This document shows positions 1-7,657 of a DNA stretch of 36,428 nucleotides, piece by piece. Source of the stretch: a virus; IMG/VR virus record IMGVR_UViG_3300017527_000099, positions 1 to 36,428 of that record, one strand, 5' to 3'. The notes under the pieces were generated by a model. That model saw only the letters and a program-made list of their open reading frames with translations, had not been told where the DNA came from and did not search any database. Every line of letters starts with the position of its first letter. The stretch's first letter is position 1. The translations under genes were made by a program, and so were the position numbers.

Positions 1-99
1 GTTGTATCTCTGTCTAACTTTGTTTCAAACGTTGTATCTGCATAAACCGTAACATCTGACATATAAAACTCAAAACCTTTATCTTTTAGTCGTTGCATA
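1..99. repeat. Direct terminal repeat, left copy
   Basis: These 99 bases are identical to 36330-36428. A gene reads through the joined ends without interruption, so the repeat marks a circular or circularly permuted molecule. An odd length of exactly 99 is typical of the overlap an assembler leaves on a circular contig, so it need not be a physical terminal repeat in the virion. Confidence 0.95.
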
Positions 100-539
100 A
101 ACTCTGTGTCATCATAACCGTAGTTGCCACAAAAACGCTCATCATAACCACCAACATCCCGTAAATCACTTACATTTGCAAGGTAGATATTTTTATGCGG
201 ATTTATCCACTTTCCTTTATGTTTTCTTTTGAATCTAACAATCTCTTTTTCTTCCGGAATGAAGTTGTATAATCTAGGTAAGTCTTTAACATTAAAATAA
301 TGATCAATATCCATTCTTAACACTAATCCGTTAATCTTACTAAACCCTAAATTGTTTGCTTTAGGTTGATTCCATTTAACGTCCTTTTCTATTCTGTAAA
401 CAGTTGCCCATTCGCATTTTAAAGGTACTTTAGAACCGTCATCTATAATAACTATGTCAATATCTGCTTTATCAAATCCAAGACGTTCAAGGTTCTTTAT
501 CGCCTCTGGCTGATTGTAGTATAAATATAAAATGGTCAT
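1..539 (-). CDS. GT2-family glycosyltransferase, 5' part (gene crosses the contig join)
   Basis: Family 2 GT-A glycosyltransferase, expected to move a sugar from a nucleotide-sugar donor to a protein, glycan or modified base. The N-terminus MTILYLYYNQ leads to the nucleotide-binding hallmark IIDDGS. The metal-binding DxD appears as MDIDH, and the acceptor-side motif as GGYDERFCGNYGYDDTEF, like the GG(F/Y)DE...ED motif of galactosyltransferase-type GT2 enzymes. Closing the circle (position 1 joins 36329) continues the frame to a TAA at 36290, giving about 192 residues, so the break is a contig artefact. The ATG at 539 lies only a few bases after a promoter-like element, which suggests a short or absent leader. 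It is the first gene of the modification island downstream of the capsid terminator. The acceptor is unknown. Confidence 0.85.
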   Translation of the reverse strand, partial: MTILYLYYNQPEAIKNLERLGFDKADIDIVIIDDGSKVPLKCEWATVYRIEKDVKWNQPKANNLGFSKINGLVLRMDIDHYFNVKDLPRLYNFIPEEKEIVRFKRKHKGKWINPHKNIYLANVSDLRDVGGYDERFCGNYGYDDTEFMQRLKDKGFEFYMSDVTVYADTTFETKLDRDT

Positions 540-544
540 AAAAA

Positions 545-575
545 GTAAAGATACAAAAAAAGAGGGATTAATCAA
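545..575 (-). promoter_or_regulatory. Probable promoter of the glycosyltransferase island
   Basis: Read on the minus strand, TTG (575-573) is followed after 19 bases by TATCTTTA (553-546). This is close to the Bacteroidota pattern TTG-N19-TAnnTTTG. It overlaps the terminator that closes the capsid operon, so termination and re-initiation share about 40 bp. The glycosyltransferase ATG is 6 bases downstream of the -7 box. Confidence 0.5.
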
Positions 576-588
576 AACCCCTCTCTTT
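555..588 (-). terminator. Intrinsic terminator after the major capsid gene
   Basis: The minus-strand RNA forms a stem AGAGAGGG / CCCTCTTT around a loop of about 11-12 nt and runs into seven U. It lies about 55 bases after the capsid stop codon. This is the best terminator of the head operon. Confidence 0.75.
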
Positions 589-612
589 CACAATGAAAAC
601 AAACAACCAAAT

Positions 613-628
613 TTACAACCGATTGTAA
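613..628. promoter_or_regulatory. Perfect 6-bp inverted repeat after the capsid gene
   Basis: TTACAA-CCGA-TTGTAA is a perfect palindrome with a 4-base spacer. It sits between the capsid stop codon and the terminator. It could be an operator or a small RNA hairpin protecting the 3' end. Function is not shown by the sequence. Confidence 0.35.
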
Positions 629-641
629 GTTTTATAAACTA

Positions 642-1817
642 TTAGGTGGCTGTGAAATCACCATAAATAATTGCTCCAGGTCTGTGAATTGCAATACCAA
701 TTTGAGCTTCTATTCTAGCCGTGATATTGTTTTTTCTCCAGTTGTCCTCGTCATGTTCAGAGAATCCTAAACTGATTCCTTCTGTAACCACGCGGTTTAC
801 CTCTGAAAAATTACCCACAAAGTACTTATTGGCTGCTAACCAATTAACCCATACTACTGGTGCTCCTAATATTCTAACTACACCATCTGGTGATACAGTT
901 GTACCTAAAGGCAATCCATATCCAGCTCCAGTTGACTTCTCAAATTGTAAGATGTCAAAATAGTCTGACGGTGTCACACAAATTACATCTGGTGCATAAT
1001 TCGCTGCGGCTAAAGTTGCCACTTCTCCATATAACATTCCTGCTTTAGAACTAGAAGTGATAGCTTCTGTACTAGCGGTTGCTGCACTTACTAAAGCTGC
1101 TGCAAAAAGAGTGTCCTCTGCGTTTACATACTTACGTCTTAACTCTCCAGGTAAGAAACTTTCCAAGAAAGGAAGATTATTTTTCATCTTCTTCGAGTAC
1201 ACTGAAAATCCGGCTAGATAATCTGTAGCCACATCCGTATTCACAAAGTCAGAATCTACTTGCGCTTTATCGTTTCCTTCAGTCTGGACGGCAATCGTGC
1301 CCTCACCCTCTGTTAAACTTGTAGGATAAGTGTAGGTGCCCACGCCGATATTTATATCAGCTCCAATTAAATCAATAACGTGAGTTAATCGTCCTGGCAT
1401 ACCTATAACGTTTCTGCTATATTCTCTTTCTTCGTCACCTGTTAAGTTTGCAGTTGTCATATTACCAACCGCCTTAACTTCGTGATATTTTAATTTACCA
1501 TCAAGTTTAGTAATTTCATCACCTTTTTCTTTGATAAATTCACCTAATTTCGCTTCAAATCCTTTAGCACTTTGATTCTGTACTGATTTGTTTTGCATCC
1601 TTACGTCTAACTTATCTAAATGATCTTGAACTGCTTTTAGTCCTTCGTTTATTTCTTTTTGAGCGTTTTCCATATCTTCTTTTGTAGAGAAGTTATCATA
1701 CGCTTTTTCTTGCTCATCTTTAAATGCATCCATAGCAGTCTTTACTTCTTCTGCCGTTTTACCCTCTAAAGACGTTTTTAAAGCATCTAGTGCTTCATTA
1801 AATTTCTTTTCGTCCAT
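642..1817 (-). CDS. Major capsid protein, HK97 fold
   Basis: Structural subunit of the icosahedral head, 391 residues. Residues 1 to about 105 are charged and helical, rich in K, E and D, and match the delta (scaffolding) domain that HK97-type capsid precursors lose on maturation. The rest has the spacing of an HK97-fold subunit: an N-arm around residue 120, an ARNVIGMP-like segment (SRNVIGMPGRLTHVIDLI), and a C-terminal region with PVVWV and a final GAIIYGDF strand. It follows the prohead protease by 3 bases, the usual order, and ends just before a terminator. The cleavage site is probably near residues 105-120. Identification rests on fold pattern and gene order. Confidence 0.9.
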   Translation of the reverse strand: MDEKKFNEALDALKTSLEGKTAEEVKTAMDAFKDEQEKAYDNFSTKEDMENAQKEINEGLKAVQDHLDKLDVRMQNKSVQNQSAKGFEAKLGEFIKEKGDEITKLDGKLKYHEVKAVGNMTTANLTGDEEREYSRNVIGMPGRLTHVIDLIGADINIGVGTYTYPTSLTEGEGTIAVQTEGNDKAQVDSDFVNTDVATDYLAGFSVYSKKMKNNLPFLESFLPGELRRKYVNAEDTLFAAALVSAATASTEAITSSSKAGMLYGEVATLAAANYAPDVICVTPSDYFDILQFEKSTGAGYGLPLGTTVSPDGVVRILGAPVVWVNWLAANKYFVGNFSEVNRVVTEGISLGFSEHDEDNWRKNNITARIEAQIGIAIHRPGAIIYGDFTAT

Positions 1818-1820
1818 CTT

Positions 1821-2516
1821 TTAAAAATTGTTTTTAATAAAATTATTTATAATGTCGGCAGAGTTGTCTTTTTGAGTAGGTAAAACTGGCTCATGTTCAA
1901 CTTGTGACTTTGTTCCTAGTATGTAAGCATGAGATTGTAGTTCTTTTAAAGCGAACTCTAGCAATACAAAACTCTCGTCTGTTAATGTACCATCCCTCAA
2001 TGCTTTTGTTATTTTCTTTATCTTATCGTTTGAATCGGCTAATGTAAGGTTCTTAAAGCCGGTAAAAGGAGTTTCAGGGTTCGCGCCTAAAGTGACATTC
2101 GATCCCTCATATAACTTGATTTCTTTTATTGTTCTAATACCTGTCTTTTGGTCTTTATCTGCTTTGATAGTATTAAAACCAATAGAATGTTCGTTTATTA
2201 CTCCAGCTTCATATAACTTTAAAAGGTCTGTTGAATAAGTAGTTTCTAGCAAAGGTTCACTCTCAAAGTATAAACCCTTTTCATCTTCTTGTAAGACTGC
2301 AAACTTACCATGCGGTTGTTTCCAATCGTGTTGGTTTAAGAATCTTATTTGGTCTTTACGTTCTGATAACGTTTTACTAAACGCTCCTTTTTCAATTATA
2401 TCATTGTCAAAATCTTTATTTCCAAAGGCTGATAAATACCCTGTTACTATTCTTTTCTTTACATCAACATCTTTTAGTGAATCTCCGTAACTTTTAAATC
2501 TTAATATATCGTTCAT
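1821..2516 (-). CDS. HK97-family prohead protease (S78)
   Basis: Serine protease that trims the capsid delta domain during prohead maturation, 231 residues. The core has GYLSAFGNKDFDNDII, a typical S78 start in which G26 begins the fold. The probable catalytic His is H63 in NQHDW and the probable catalytic Ser is S111 in NEHSIGF. Both are in the usual spacing. The C-terminal 70 residues are variable and charged, as in the family. It starts 162 bases after the MuF-like gene, behind its own promoter-like motif, and is followed at once by its substrate, the capsid protein. Confidence 0.9.
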   Translation of the reverse strand: MNDILRFKSYGDSLKDVDVKKRIVTGYLSAFGNKDFDNDIIEKGAFSKTLSERKDQIRFLNQHDWKQPHGKFAVLQEDEKGLYFESEPLLETTYSTDLLKLYEAGVINEHSIGFNTIKADKDQKTGIRTIKEIKLYEGSNVTLGANPETPFTGFKNLTLADSNDKIKKITKALRDGTLTDESFVLLEFALKELQSHAYILGTKSQVEHEPVLPTQKDNSADIINNFIKNNF

Positions 2517-2536
2517 AGCTTGTATCTATATAATTC

Positions 2537-2565
2537 GTAAAGTTAATAAATTTATTTTATATCAA
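2537..2565 (-). promoter_or_regulatory. Promoter upstream of protease and capsid genes
   Basis: On the minus strand TTG (2565-2563) is followed after 17 bases by TAACTTTA (2545-2538), within the repeated motif ATTTATTAACTTTAC. It matches the Bacteroidota -33/-7 pattern, and the same 15-mer recurs at other structural gene boundaries. Confidence 0.55.
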
Positions 2566-2619
2566 TTCTTTTGTTAATTCGATTAAGTTGTTTATCTTTG
2601 ATTATCTGAAAAAACGTGA

Positions 2620-2677
2620 GTTATGCGTTGCCGTATAACGAAACATTAAACTCGCCTCGTCAATCGGCGGGTTTTTT
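2620..2677. promoter_or_regulatory. Two hairpins in the leader between MuF-like and protease genes
   Basis: Hairpin A pairs 2649-2656 with 2666-2673 (8 bp with one G-U). On the plus strand it runs into six T, so it resembles a terminator facing against the operon. Hairpin B (2620-2639) has arms GTTAT / ATAAC plus CG pairs and, on the minus strand, a GCAA tetraloop of the GNRA class, followed a few bases later by six T. GAGTT of hairpin A can also pair with AACTC next to hairpin B, so alternative folds are possible. It may be an attenuator, an RNA-processing site or a block to antisense transcription. Confidence 0.45.
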
Positions 2678-2678
2678 G

Positions 2679-3509
2679 TTATGTCCTAATCAAATTACCA
2701 TCCTTGTCTCTTGCTGCTATAATAGAAACTGAACAACGGCAATTAATAATATTCCCTGCTGAACCTCTAAACTTATCACCTGGATAACTTAATTCTTCAT
2801 ATCCTTTCATTGGTATTAAACCTCTCATAGGCACTTTAAAGTTTTCTTTTAATCCAACTTGTTTAAGGTGCATATCGAAATGGTCAAACTTTGCTTTAGG
2901 GAAACGTCTAGTTCTTGCGTCACTTGCTGAAATCCATATCTTATTAGTTACAAACCCTGTTATTTCTCCAGCGTGTAAAGCTGCCTTATTCGCTGCTGAC
3001 GTTGCTTCTGTTCTAGCTATTCTTCTTGCTTGGTATCTGTAAAACCCTCTTTGGTTTACTGTACGTTGTAGATTTCTAGCGATTTCTTCAATCCCTAAAC
3101 CCTCTTGAAATCCATTTGATATAATTCTTACTATTGTTCTTTTAAATGTATTAGCAATCGTTTTAATGTTATCTGCACCATGTTCACGCAACCAATCTAA
3201 TATAACTGATATGTAAGAACTATTAAAGTTGTTTAATTCAAAGAACTTTGTTGTTTTGTTAAACTCTGCTCCTATTCGTTTACCATGTACTAAACCTATA
3301 TTTGTGTAAATAAGATATAATGATTCTTCTAATAACTTCGTGTCTATTGCTTCATCTATAAGTTGATCATAATTAAAGTAATTTAACTTATCAAAGTCAA
3401 TAGCTTTACCCCACGTTTTAAATGTTTGGTCTAATGGTTTTAAGGCTCTCTTTTCATATTGCTTATGCCACCTTAACCATCTACGCCGATATTTATTTAG
3501 CTTTGCCAT
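2679..3509 (-). CDS. Phage Mu F-like head morphogenesis protein
   Basis: Minor head protein of the MuF/SPP1 gp7 family, about 276 residues. It normally sits inside the head near the portal and takes part in assembly or DNA ejection. Visible signature: ARRIARTEATSAANKAA at about 161-177, the conserved helix of the family, then DHFDMH at 209-214 and the C-terminal Cys motif NIINCRC at 253-259. The N-terminus is strongly basic (KYRRRWLRWHKQYEKR). It lies between portal and protease, the expected place. No ADP-ribosyltransferase or nuclease toxin domain is fused to it. Confidence 0.88.
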   Translation of the reverse strand: MAKLNKYRRRWLRWHKQYEKRALKPLDQTFKTWGKAIDFDKLNYFNYDQLIDEAIDTKLLEESLYLIYTNIGLVHGKRIGAEFNKTTKFFELNNFNSSYISVILDWLREHGADNIKTIANTFKRTIVRIISNGFQEGLGIEEIARNLQRTVNQRGFYRYQARRIARTEATSAANKAALHAGEITGFVTNKIWISASDARTRRFPKAKFDHFDMHLKQVGLKENFKVPMRGLIPMKGYEELSYPGDKFRGSAGNIINCRCSVSIIAARDKDGNLIRT

Positions 3510-3627
3510 TCTTTAAATACGTGCAATTATCCTCTAGGTGGTCGATGTATCTATCTAAATCCTCAACATAACCTAGTAAACCCTCATAACTACCTGAATT
3601 ATAATCTTCAATTTGTGGTCTTTCCAA
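3493..3627 (-). CDS. Small acidic protein between portal and MuF-like gene
   Basis: A 44-residue frame starting at TTG 3627, inside the end of the portal gene, and overlapping the start of the MuF-like gene by 17 bases. It fills the whole gap between them. The product (ERPQIEDYN, then GLLGYVEDLDRYIDHLEDN) is acidic and looks like an amphipathic helix. No function is recognised. The start codon is non-ATG, but the frame is open and nested between two genes as is usual in this genome. Confidence 0.5.
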   Translation of the reverse strand: MERPQIEDYNSGSYEGLLGYVEDLDRYIDHLEDNCTYLKNGKAK

Positions 3628-4990
3628 TGTCAAAATCGTTATTTAATGCTTCTTCTAAACTTATAATGTCACTTGTTACAGTGTACGCTTCCATTGCATC
3701 ATTCTCAACCTCTAGGTATTGTATAGCGTTTCTATACTCGTTTCTGTTTATTACACCTCTGTCTAATGCGTTATTTAACCATTCAGTCATTTCTTTAATA
3801 TCTGACTGCATTTCAGGTAACTCCATTACATCAAAGATAATCTCACTATTCTCGTACCCTTTGAATTTTGGAACGAAATATATGTTTAACGCCTGTTCTA
3901 ATAGCTTTATATCTGGCTGGATATTATCAACTACTCTCTGTTTTCTTATTTGTTGAATAGTACCACCGAAATCTGAATTACCATCGTTAATCTCCCAATT
4001 AAGACAAGCAGCTATTTGTTTCTCATCGAACTTAAAGTAATCAAACGGTTTTAACTCATCACTTGTAAGCGACATTCTAGTAAAAGCTAACTCATGACTA
4101 AAACCACCAATCTTACCTAATGCTTCAGTAGATGCATTCATTTCAAGTAATCTCTCTTTTATAGCCTTTGCTTGTGTATCGGTTAATGATTGATTTTTAG
4201 CGTGAAGAAAGCCAAATGCTCCACCACTTAACATCGTTTTAATGTTTAGGTCTAAACCTAGATTACTAGATTGTATATTCTTTAATGCTGCTCTTAACGG
4301 TGACATTCCATAAAGATGCTCTCCATTCTCGCTATAATTTGGATTAGAATATTTAATGTGAATAACGTCAGGTTCTTCAAATTCTATAAACTGCCTTCCA
4401 TATGTAAGTAAGTAACCTTTTACCGGACTTTCATCCATTAACATATTGGTGTTGTCCTTTACAACTATCTGTATTAAATGAGAGGGTAGAATATAAACGT
4501 GTAAAGGTGTTCCTTTGTTCATCCCATCCTCTGGTGATAATGTATATAAATAAACGTTACCTGTGCATTTTAACATTGTCTTATACAACGAAAGAAACTC
4601 TGTCCATGTTTGATTAGGATTAGGACGTTCTAAAGGAAACTCTCTATCTTCTTTTGAGTAGGCTTTAGATTGCAGTTTAACATACTTTAAGAGTTGTGTC
4701 ATTGACATATCTCCTTTAGTCGATTGCATTAATTGTGTTAACTTTCTATTGGCTTGTTCGTCTTCTATGTCTTTAATGTAAAAAGGTACGTTAGCAGTCT
4801 TTGTAGCCATTTGATTTACCATCGAATAGACTAAAGGGTTAACGTTATATCCGCTTTCTATGTAGGTTCTTCCATTAGGATCGTAAGGAGTATAATTTCC
4901 GCCAAATAAGAACGCTTCGTTGAATTTATTGAAACGATGTGTAGGATCAACAAAATTAGCAATCTGACGGCGTAGATTTGATAATATCAT
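3608..4990 (-). CDS. Portal protein, HK97 family
   Basis: Dodecameric ring at the capsid vertex through which DNA is packaged, 460 residues. It begins with an N-terminal segment giving YIESGYNVNPLVYSMVNQMA, which matches the early helix of HK97-type portals. LHVYILPSHLIQI and EEPDVIHIKYSNPNY follow, with the family pattern of strand, loop, then I(V/H)H(I/L)K. Further signatures are GMSPLRAALKNIQ and the crown region with LNWEIND. It follows the large terminase by 38 bases, behind a copy of the repeated promoter-like motif. Confidence 0.9.
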   Translation of the reverse strand: MILSNLRRQIANFVDPTHRFNKFNEAFLFGGNYTPYDPNGRTYIESGYNVNPLVYSMVNQMATKTANVPFYIKDIEDEQANRKLTQLMQSTKGDMSMTQLLKYVKLQSKAYSKEDREFPLERPNPNQTWTEFLSLYKTMLKCTGNVYLYTLSPEDGMNKGTPLHVYILPSHLIQIVVKDNTNMLMDESPVKGYLLTYGRQFIEFEEPDVIHIKYSNPNYSENGEHLYGMSPLRAALKNIQSSNLGLDLNIKTMLSGGAFGFLHAKNQSLTDTQAKAIKERLLEMNASTEALGKIGGFSHELAFTRMSLTSDELKPFDYFKFDEKQIAACLNWEINDGNSDFGGTIQQIRKQRVVDNIQPDIKLLEQALNIYFVPKFKGYENSEIIFDVMELPEMQSDIKEMTEWLNNALDRGVINRNEYRNAIQYLEVENDAMEAYTVTSDIISLEEALNNDFDIGKTTN

Positions 4991-5008
4991 AGTCTTGCCA
5001 TATTTTAT

Positions 5009-5023
5009 GTAAAAGTAATAAAT
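5009..5023 (-). promoter_or_regulatory. Copy of the late promoter-like motif before portal
   Basis: The minus strand reads ATTTATTACTTTTAC, a one-step variant of the repeated ATTTATTAACTTTAC. TACTTTTA fits TAnnTTTG except for the last base. It lies between the terminase stop (5029) and the portal ATG (4990). Confidence 0.45.
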
Positions 5024-5028
5024 TTATA

Positions 5029-6186
5029 TTAAAATGTAAATACATCATGTTTACCGCTTAATGATTCCATTTCATGATACCTAATACCATCAATTAAATG
5101 ATTAAAAGTATCAATAGGTTTATTAAGTGTCTTTCCTTGTTTGTCTTTATCCCATGAGTAATTGCGTAACTCTTTTATTAAGTTAGTACTCTCTTTAGTA
5201 ACCAAATAATCCTGCCTTTGCATTGTATCAATACCATAGACTATTGAATCTCTGCCTTTTGATGCTCCTACAATGTTAATACCTTTACGTCTTATCTCTT
5301 CTATTGATTTAGGCTCTGCACTATCAGCATAAACTATAACATCGTTAGGTAACACGTTGCTTATATCATCATTAACCATTCCTGTTCTGTAACATATCTC
5401 ATTTAAGATACGTTTATCATTGTACTTGTAAACTTCACAAATAGCAGTTGGATCGTTAGTATATCCAAAGTCTAAACCTATTCCTATCAGTTTAGCTTCT
5501 TCAGGTATCTTATCTATTATGTTATAATTACTGAATATAACACCCTCTAGGAAACCTATTTGACCAAGTCCGTAAACGTTCCACCAGTTTTCCCAGTATT
5601 TGCTTGTCTTTGCTTTCTCTCTTGCTTTCTCAATCTCTCTTACTATACTTTGATCTAAAGCCTCATTATCTTTGTATGTTAAGATAATAAAATCAGTATC
5701 AGGATCAGGCTTTAATTCTGTATGAGCGTAGAACTCAAATGTAGGATTATAATCTACCCATACCTCTTTAGATGTTCTTATTGCTAATTGATTGTAAGCA
5801 TCAAAAGGAATGTTGTTAGTTTCATTGATATAAAGAATATCACGTCTAGCACCTCTTAATCTATCTGGTTGATCAGCACTAAAGAACTCCATATAAGAGC
5901 CGTTATGTAGCGTGTATTGAAGTAAAGACTTATTCCATTTGTTAGAATCCCATCTACCCGTAGAGATTAAACCGTTTATAAAGTCTTTGATTGCACCACG
6001 TCTTAAATGTGGTATTGATTCACTAACTACACTTATAACTGTATTAGGGTTGTTTACTGCCTTTGAGTAGAGTATTGGTAGTATGTTGTATGTCTTACCT
6101 GCTGAAGTGCCACCCTGAACAACCTTAACACGTTTCTTTAGTTTGGCTAATTTCTGTAATGCCGTTGTATCTACAAACTTATTCAA
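5029..6186 (-). CDS. terL: Terminase large subunit
   Basis: ATP-driven motor and nuclease that packages DNA into the prohead, 385 residues. Walker A is GGTSAGKT (25-32) and Walker B is DILYINE (116-122), with E122 as probable catalytic base. The C-terminal RNase H-type nuclease carries GLDFGYTNDPTA (D239), VIVYADSAEPKSIEEI (D288) and DTFNHLIDGIRY (D359, D366). The ATG overlaps the small subunit by 8 bases. Both catalytic halves look intact. Whether packaging is cos or pac cannot be told from the protein. Confidence 0.95.
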   Translation of the reverse strand: MNKFVDTTALQKLAKLKKRVKVVQGGTSAGKTYNILPILYSKAVNNPNTVISVVSESIPHLRRGAIKDFINGLISTGRWDSNKWNKSLLQYTLHNGSYMEFFSADQPDRLRGARRDILYINETNNIPFDAYNQLAIRTSKEVWVDYNPTFEFYAHTELKPDPDTDFIILTYKDNEALDQSIVREIEKAREKAKTSKYWENWWNVYGLGQIGFLEGVIFSNYNIIDKIPEEAKLIGIGLDFGYTNDPTAICEVYKYNDKRILNEICYRTGMVNDDISNVLPNDVIVYADSAEPKSIEEIRRKGINIVGASKGRDSIVYGIDTMQRQDYLVTKESTNLIKELRNYSWDKDKQGKTLNKPIDTFNHLIDGIRYHEMESLSGKHDVFTF

Positions 6187-6427
6187 CTTGTATAATAGGA
6201 GTTTCTTCTATCTGTGTAACCTCTAGCTTTTCTTTAGGTCTGCCATACATATATTCAAACCACATCTTTACAGCCCAATTATTGCCATCGTCTAAACCAT
6301 CTTCTAATGCTTTATAGGCTTTAGCAGCTAAAGGAGTAAGTTTCTCTATTAGCTTTTGTTCATCGGCTTTACCTGGTCTTCCAGCTCCTGATCTTACACC
6401 ACCGTTATTTTTTCTACCGTCTGCCAT
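6179..6427 (-). CDS. terS: Terminase small subunit
   Basis: DNA-recognition partner of the large terminase, 82 residues from the ATG at 6427. The frame is open to a TTG at 6451, but the ATG gives the usual start MADGRKNNGGVRSGAGRPGK, the basic RxGAGRP N-terminus frequent in small terminases of Bacteroidota phages. The helical centre (LAAKAYKALEDGLDDGNNWAVKMWFEYMYGRP) ending in YGRPKEKLE matches the terminase-small pattern. It is short for the family, so the HTH may be reduced. It heads the packaging operon behind its own promoter. Confidence 0.8.
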   Translation of the reverse strand: MADGRKNNGGVRSGAGRPGKADEQKLIEKLTPLAAKAYKALEDGLDDGNNWAVKMWFEYMYGRPKEKLEVTQIEETPIIQVE

Positions 6428-6457
6428 AATTGATAAAGATTGTTTATTCAATCAATA

Positions 6458-6470
6458 CAAAGTTAATAAA
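6458..6470 (-). promoter_or_regulatory. Promoter of the terminase operon
   Basis: TAACTTTG (6465-6458, minus strand) is an exact match to the Bacteroidota -7 consensus TAnnTTTG and sits in the repeated TTTATTAACTTTG context. No well-spaced TTG is seen upstream, so a phage-specific activator may be needed. A start about 7 bases on would give a leader of about 25 nt before the terminase ATG. Confidence 0.6.
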
Positions 6471-6473
6471 AAA

Positions 6474-6692
6474 CTACAAACACTTTAAAAGCAATCTAAT
6501 TAACTTCTTTATTTGCTTTCTGTTTAGTTGAATATATCCATCGGGACTTGATTCTAATGTTAATTGTACTGTGTGATCATCACCACCATAAAAACTAGTT
6601 ACGTGTAAACTACAATCACTATAACACTTATCATCGTTATATCTATTTATTAATTCGTGTCTACCTTTTATTTTACCTAATTCTGTACTCAT
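6474..6692 (-). CDS. Small hypothetical protein before the terminase operon
   Basis: 72 residues from the ATG at 6692. The longer frame to 6716 would start inside the terminator hairpin and is less likely. The product has two Cys (KCYSDCSLH) and a likely small beta fold (VTSFYGGDDHTVQLTLESSPDGYIQLN) followed by a basic helix (RKQIKKLIRLLLK). I do not recognise it. It lies between the early terminator and the terminase promoter, so it is expressed by read-through or by a promoter I cannot see. Confidence 0.65.
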   Translation of the reverse strand: MSTELGKIKGRHELINRYNDDKCYSDCSLHVTSFYGGDDHTVQLTLESSPDGYIQLNRKQIKKLIRLLLKCL

Positions 6693-6843
6693 AATATTTA
6701 TTTTTAAAAAAGTCAAGAACCATAAAACTTGACTTAACTAACCCAACTAAAACAATGAAAACGTGTATGGTTTTTATAAGAGAGATTATCAGAATCCTTT
6801 CAACCGTTAATATTCGTTTTACTCTCTCTTTGCTATTAATCAT
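6673..6843 (-). CDS. Possible small membrane protein at the end of the early block
   Basis: A 56-residue frame whose ATG overlaps the stop of the preceding gene as TAATG, a coupling arrangement seen elsewhere here. The product has a basic N-terminus and a long hydrophobic stretch (ILIISLIKTIHVFIVLVGLV). Against it, the frame runs through the terminator hairpin and 20 bases into the next gene. It may be chance. Confidence 0.3.
   Translation of the reverse strand: MINSKERVKRILTVERILIISLIKTIHVFIVLVGLVKSSFMVLDFFKNKYYEYRIR
6705..6735 (-). terminator. Intrinsic terminator of the early block
   Basis: The minus-strand RNA forms a perfect 8-bp stem AAGUCAAG / CUUGACUU with a 10-nt loop, and the 3' arm runs into six U. 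It separates the early genes from the packaging genes. Confidence 0.8.
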
Positions 6844-7163
6844 TAAATTACTATTAGAGGTCTATAAGATACTACTTCAGAAATCCTATTATTTTCATCG
6901 TATTGTGATACTCCTAGATATGAAATTCGTTTTTTATGTATTAGCGTGTTTATTGTTTCAGATGCATAAAAAATATCATCTGCTATTATATTTATTTCAA
7001 ATCCTGTTAGCACCCCTGATTCATATTCCTCAAACGGTGTATTAATTAAGTGATAAGTGAATATCTCATCATCACAAACCTGAAATAATACCTCTCTATC
7101 TAATTCATCTTTTAAGAATCCTTTTAATTCTTCTAATGTTACATCTAGTATTTTGCTTTCCAT
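6843..7163 (-). CDS. Hypothetical acidic protein
   Basis: 106 residues, start MESKILDVTLEELKGFLKDEL. The predicted order is a helix, then mixed strands (REVLFQVCDDEIFTYHLI, GFEINIIADDIFYA). No motif is recognised. It is the last well-supported gene of the early block, in the zone of small proteins that often carry host-takeover or anti-defence functions in phages; that role is only suggested by position. Confidence 0.7.
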   Translation of the reverse strand: MESKILDVTLEELKGFLKDELDREVLFQVCDDEIFTYHLINTPFEEYESGVLTGFEINIIADDIFYASETINTLIHKKRISYLGVSQYDENNRISEVVSYRPLIVI

Positions 7164-7181
7164 TGTTATATTATTTAATTG

Positions 7182-7430
7182 TTACAATTTCTCTATTTCT
7201 TGTTTAACTCCTTCCCAATATTTTCTATTATTTTTAGGTGTTGTATTTAACTCCCAATATAATACAGTTAATTCTAAAATCTCATCTACACATATTAAAG
7301 AACATTGTTTGGCGTGTGGTCTATCAACATATCCACATACACAAACATCACAAGTACTTTCATTACCACAACTACAAGGTAAATCTATATTTTCAAACTT
7401 ATCTACTAACTCTTTTGCTTTTTGTTTCAT
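7182..7430 (-). CDS. Small Cys-rich protein, paralogue of the 7654-7866 product
   Basis: 82 residues. It shares MKxKAKELVxxF at the N-terminus, KQCxLIC in the middle and a terminal KQEIEKL with the product at 7654-7866, so the two are duplicates. It differs by a Cys-rich insertion, CSCGNESTCDVCVCGYVD, with six Cys in 15 residues, a plausible zinc or metal site. Its ATG overlaps the stop of the preceding gene. Proteins of this KAKELVxxF...KQC type occur in Bacteroidota phages without known function. Confidence 0.7.
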   Translation of the reverse strand: MKQKAKELVDKFENIDLPCSCGNESTCDVCVCGYVDRPHAKQCSLICVDEILELTVLYWELNTTPKNNRKYWEGVKQEIEKL

Positions 7431-7657
7431 TGTTTTAATAGTTTTTGTTTAAGCCATCTTGCGCCATCACGATATATTTCTGACGGTATTACACCTCGTT
7501 TTTCATAACTTTTTTGCACAATTATCTTATCAGTAATTGCCTCAACCTTTGCTTTGTGGTAGGCTTCTGCAAATGCTATTTTTTCATTCTCTAATTTTGT
7601 TAAATGAGGCATTTTTAATAAACCGTTTTCTGTTCTATAATATTCTTCTGCTTTCAT
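7427..7657 (-). CDS. Hypothetical helical protein
   Basis: 76 residues, largely helical and charged (KIAFAEAYHKAKVEAITDKIIVQKS), ending GARWLKQKLLKQ. It overlaps both neighbours by 4 bases, so translation is probably coupled. It resembles short phage proteins with an AEAYHKAKVE-type helix; function unknown. Confidence 0.65.
   Translation of the reverse strand: MKAEEYYRTENGLLKMPHLTKLENEKIAFAEAYHKAKVEAITDKIIVQKSYEKRGVIPSEIYRDGARWLKQKLLKQ

Noticed and set aside
1-99. True physical terminal repeat of the virion DNA
   Set aside because: The 99-base length and read-through gene fit an assembly overlap of a circular contig; no evidence distinguishes a packaged repeat.
6755-7045. Plus-strand open frame with hydrophobic product
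   Set aside because: It is antisense to the minus-strand gene at 6843-7163 and its product is Leu/Ile-rich as expected from AT-rich antisense reading.
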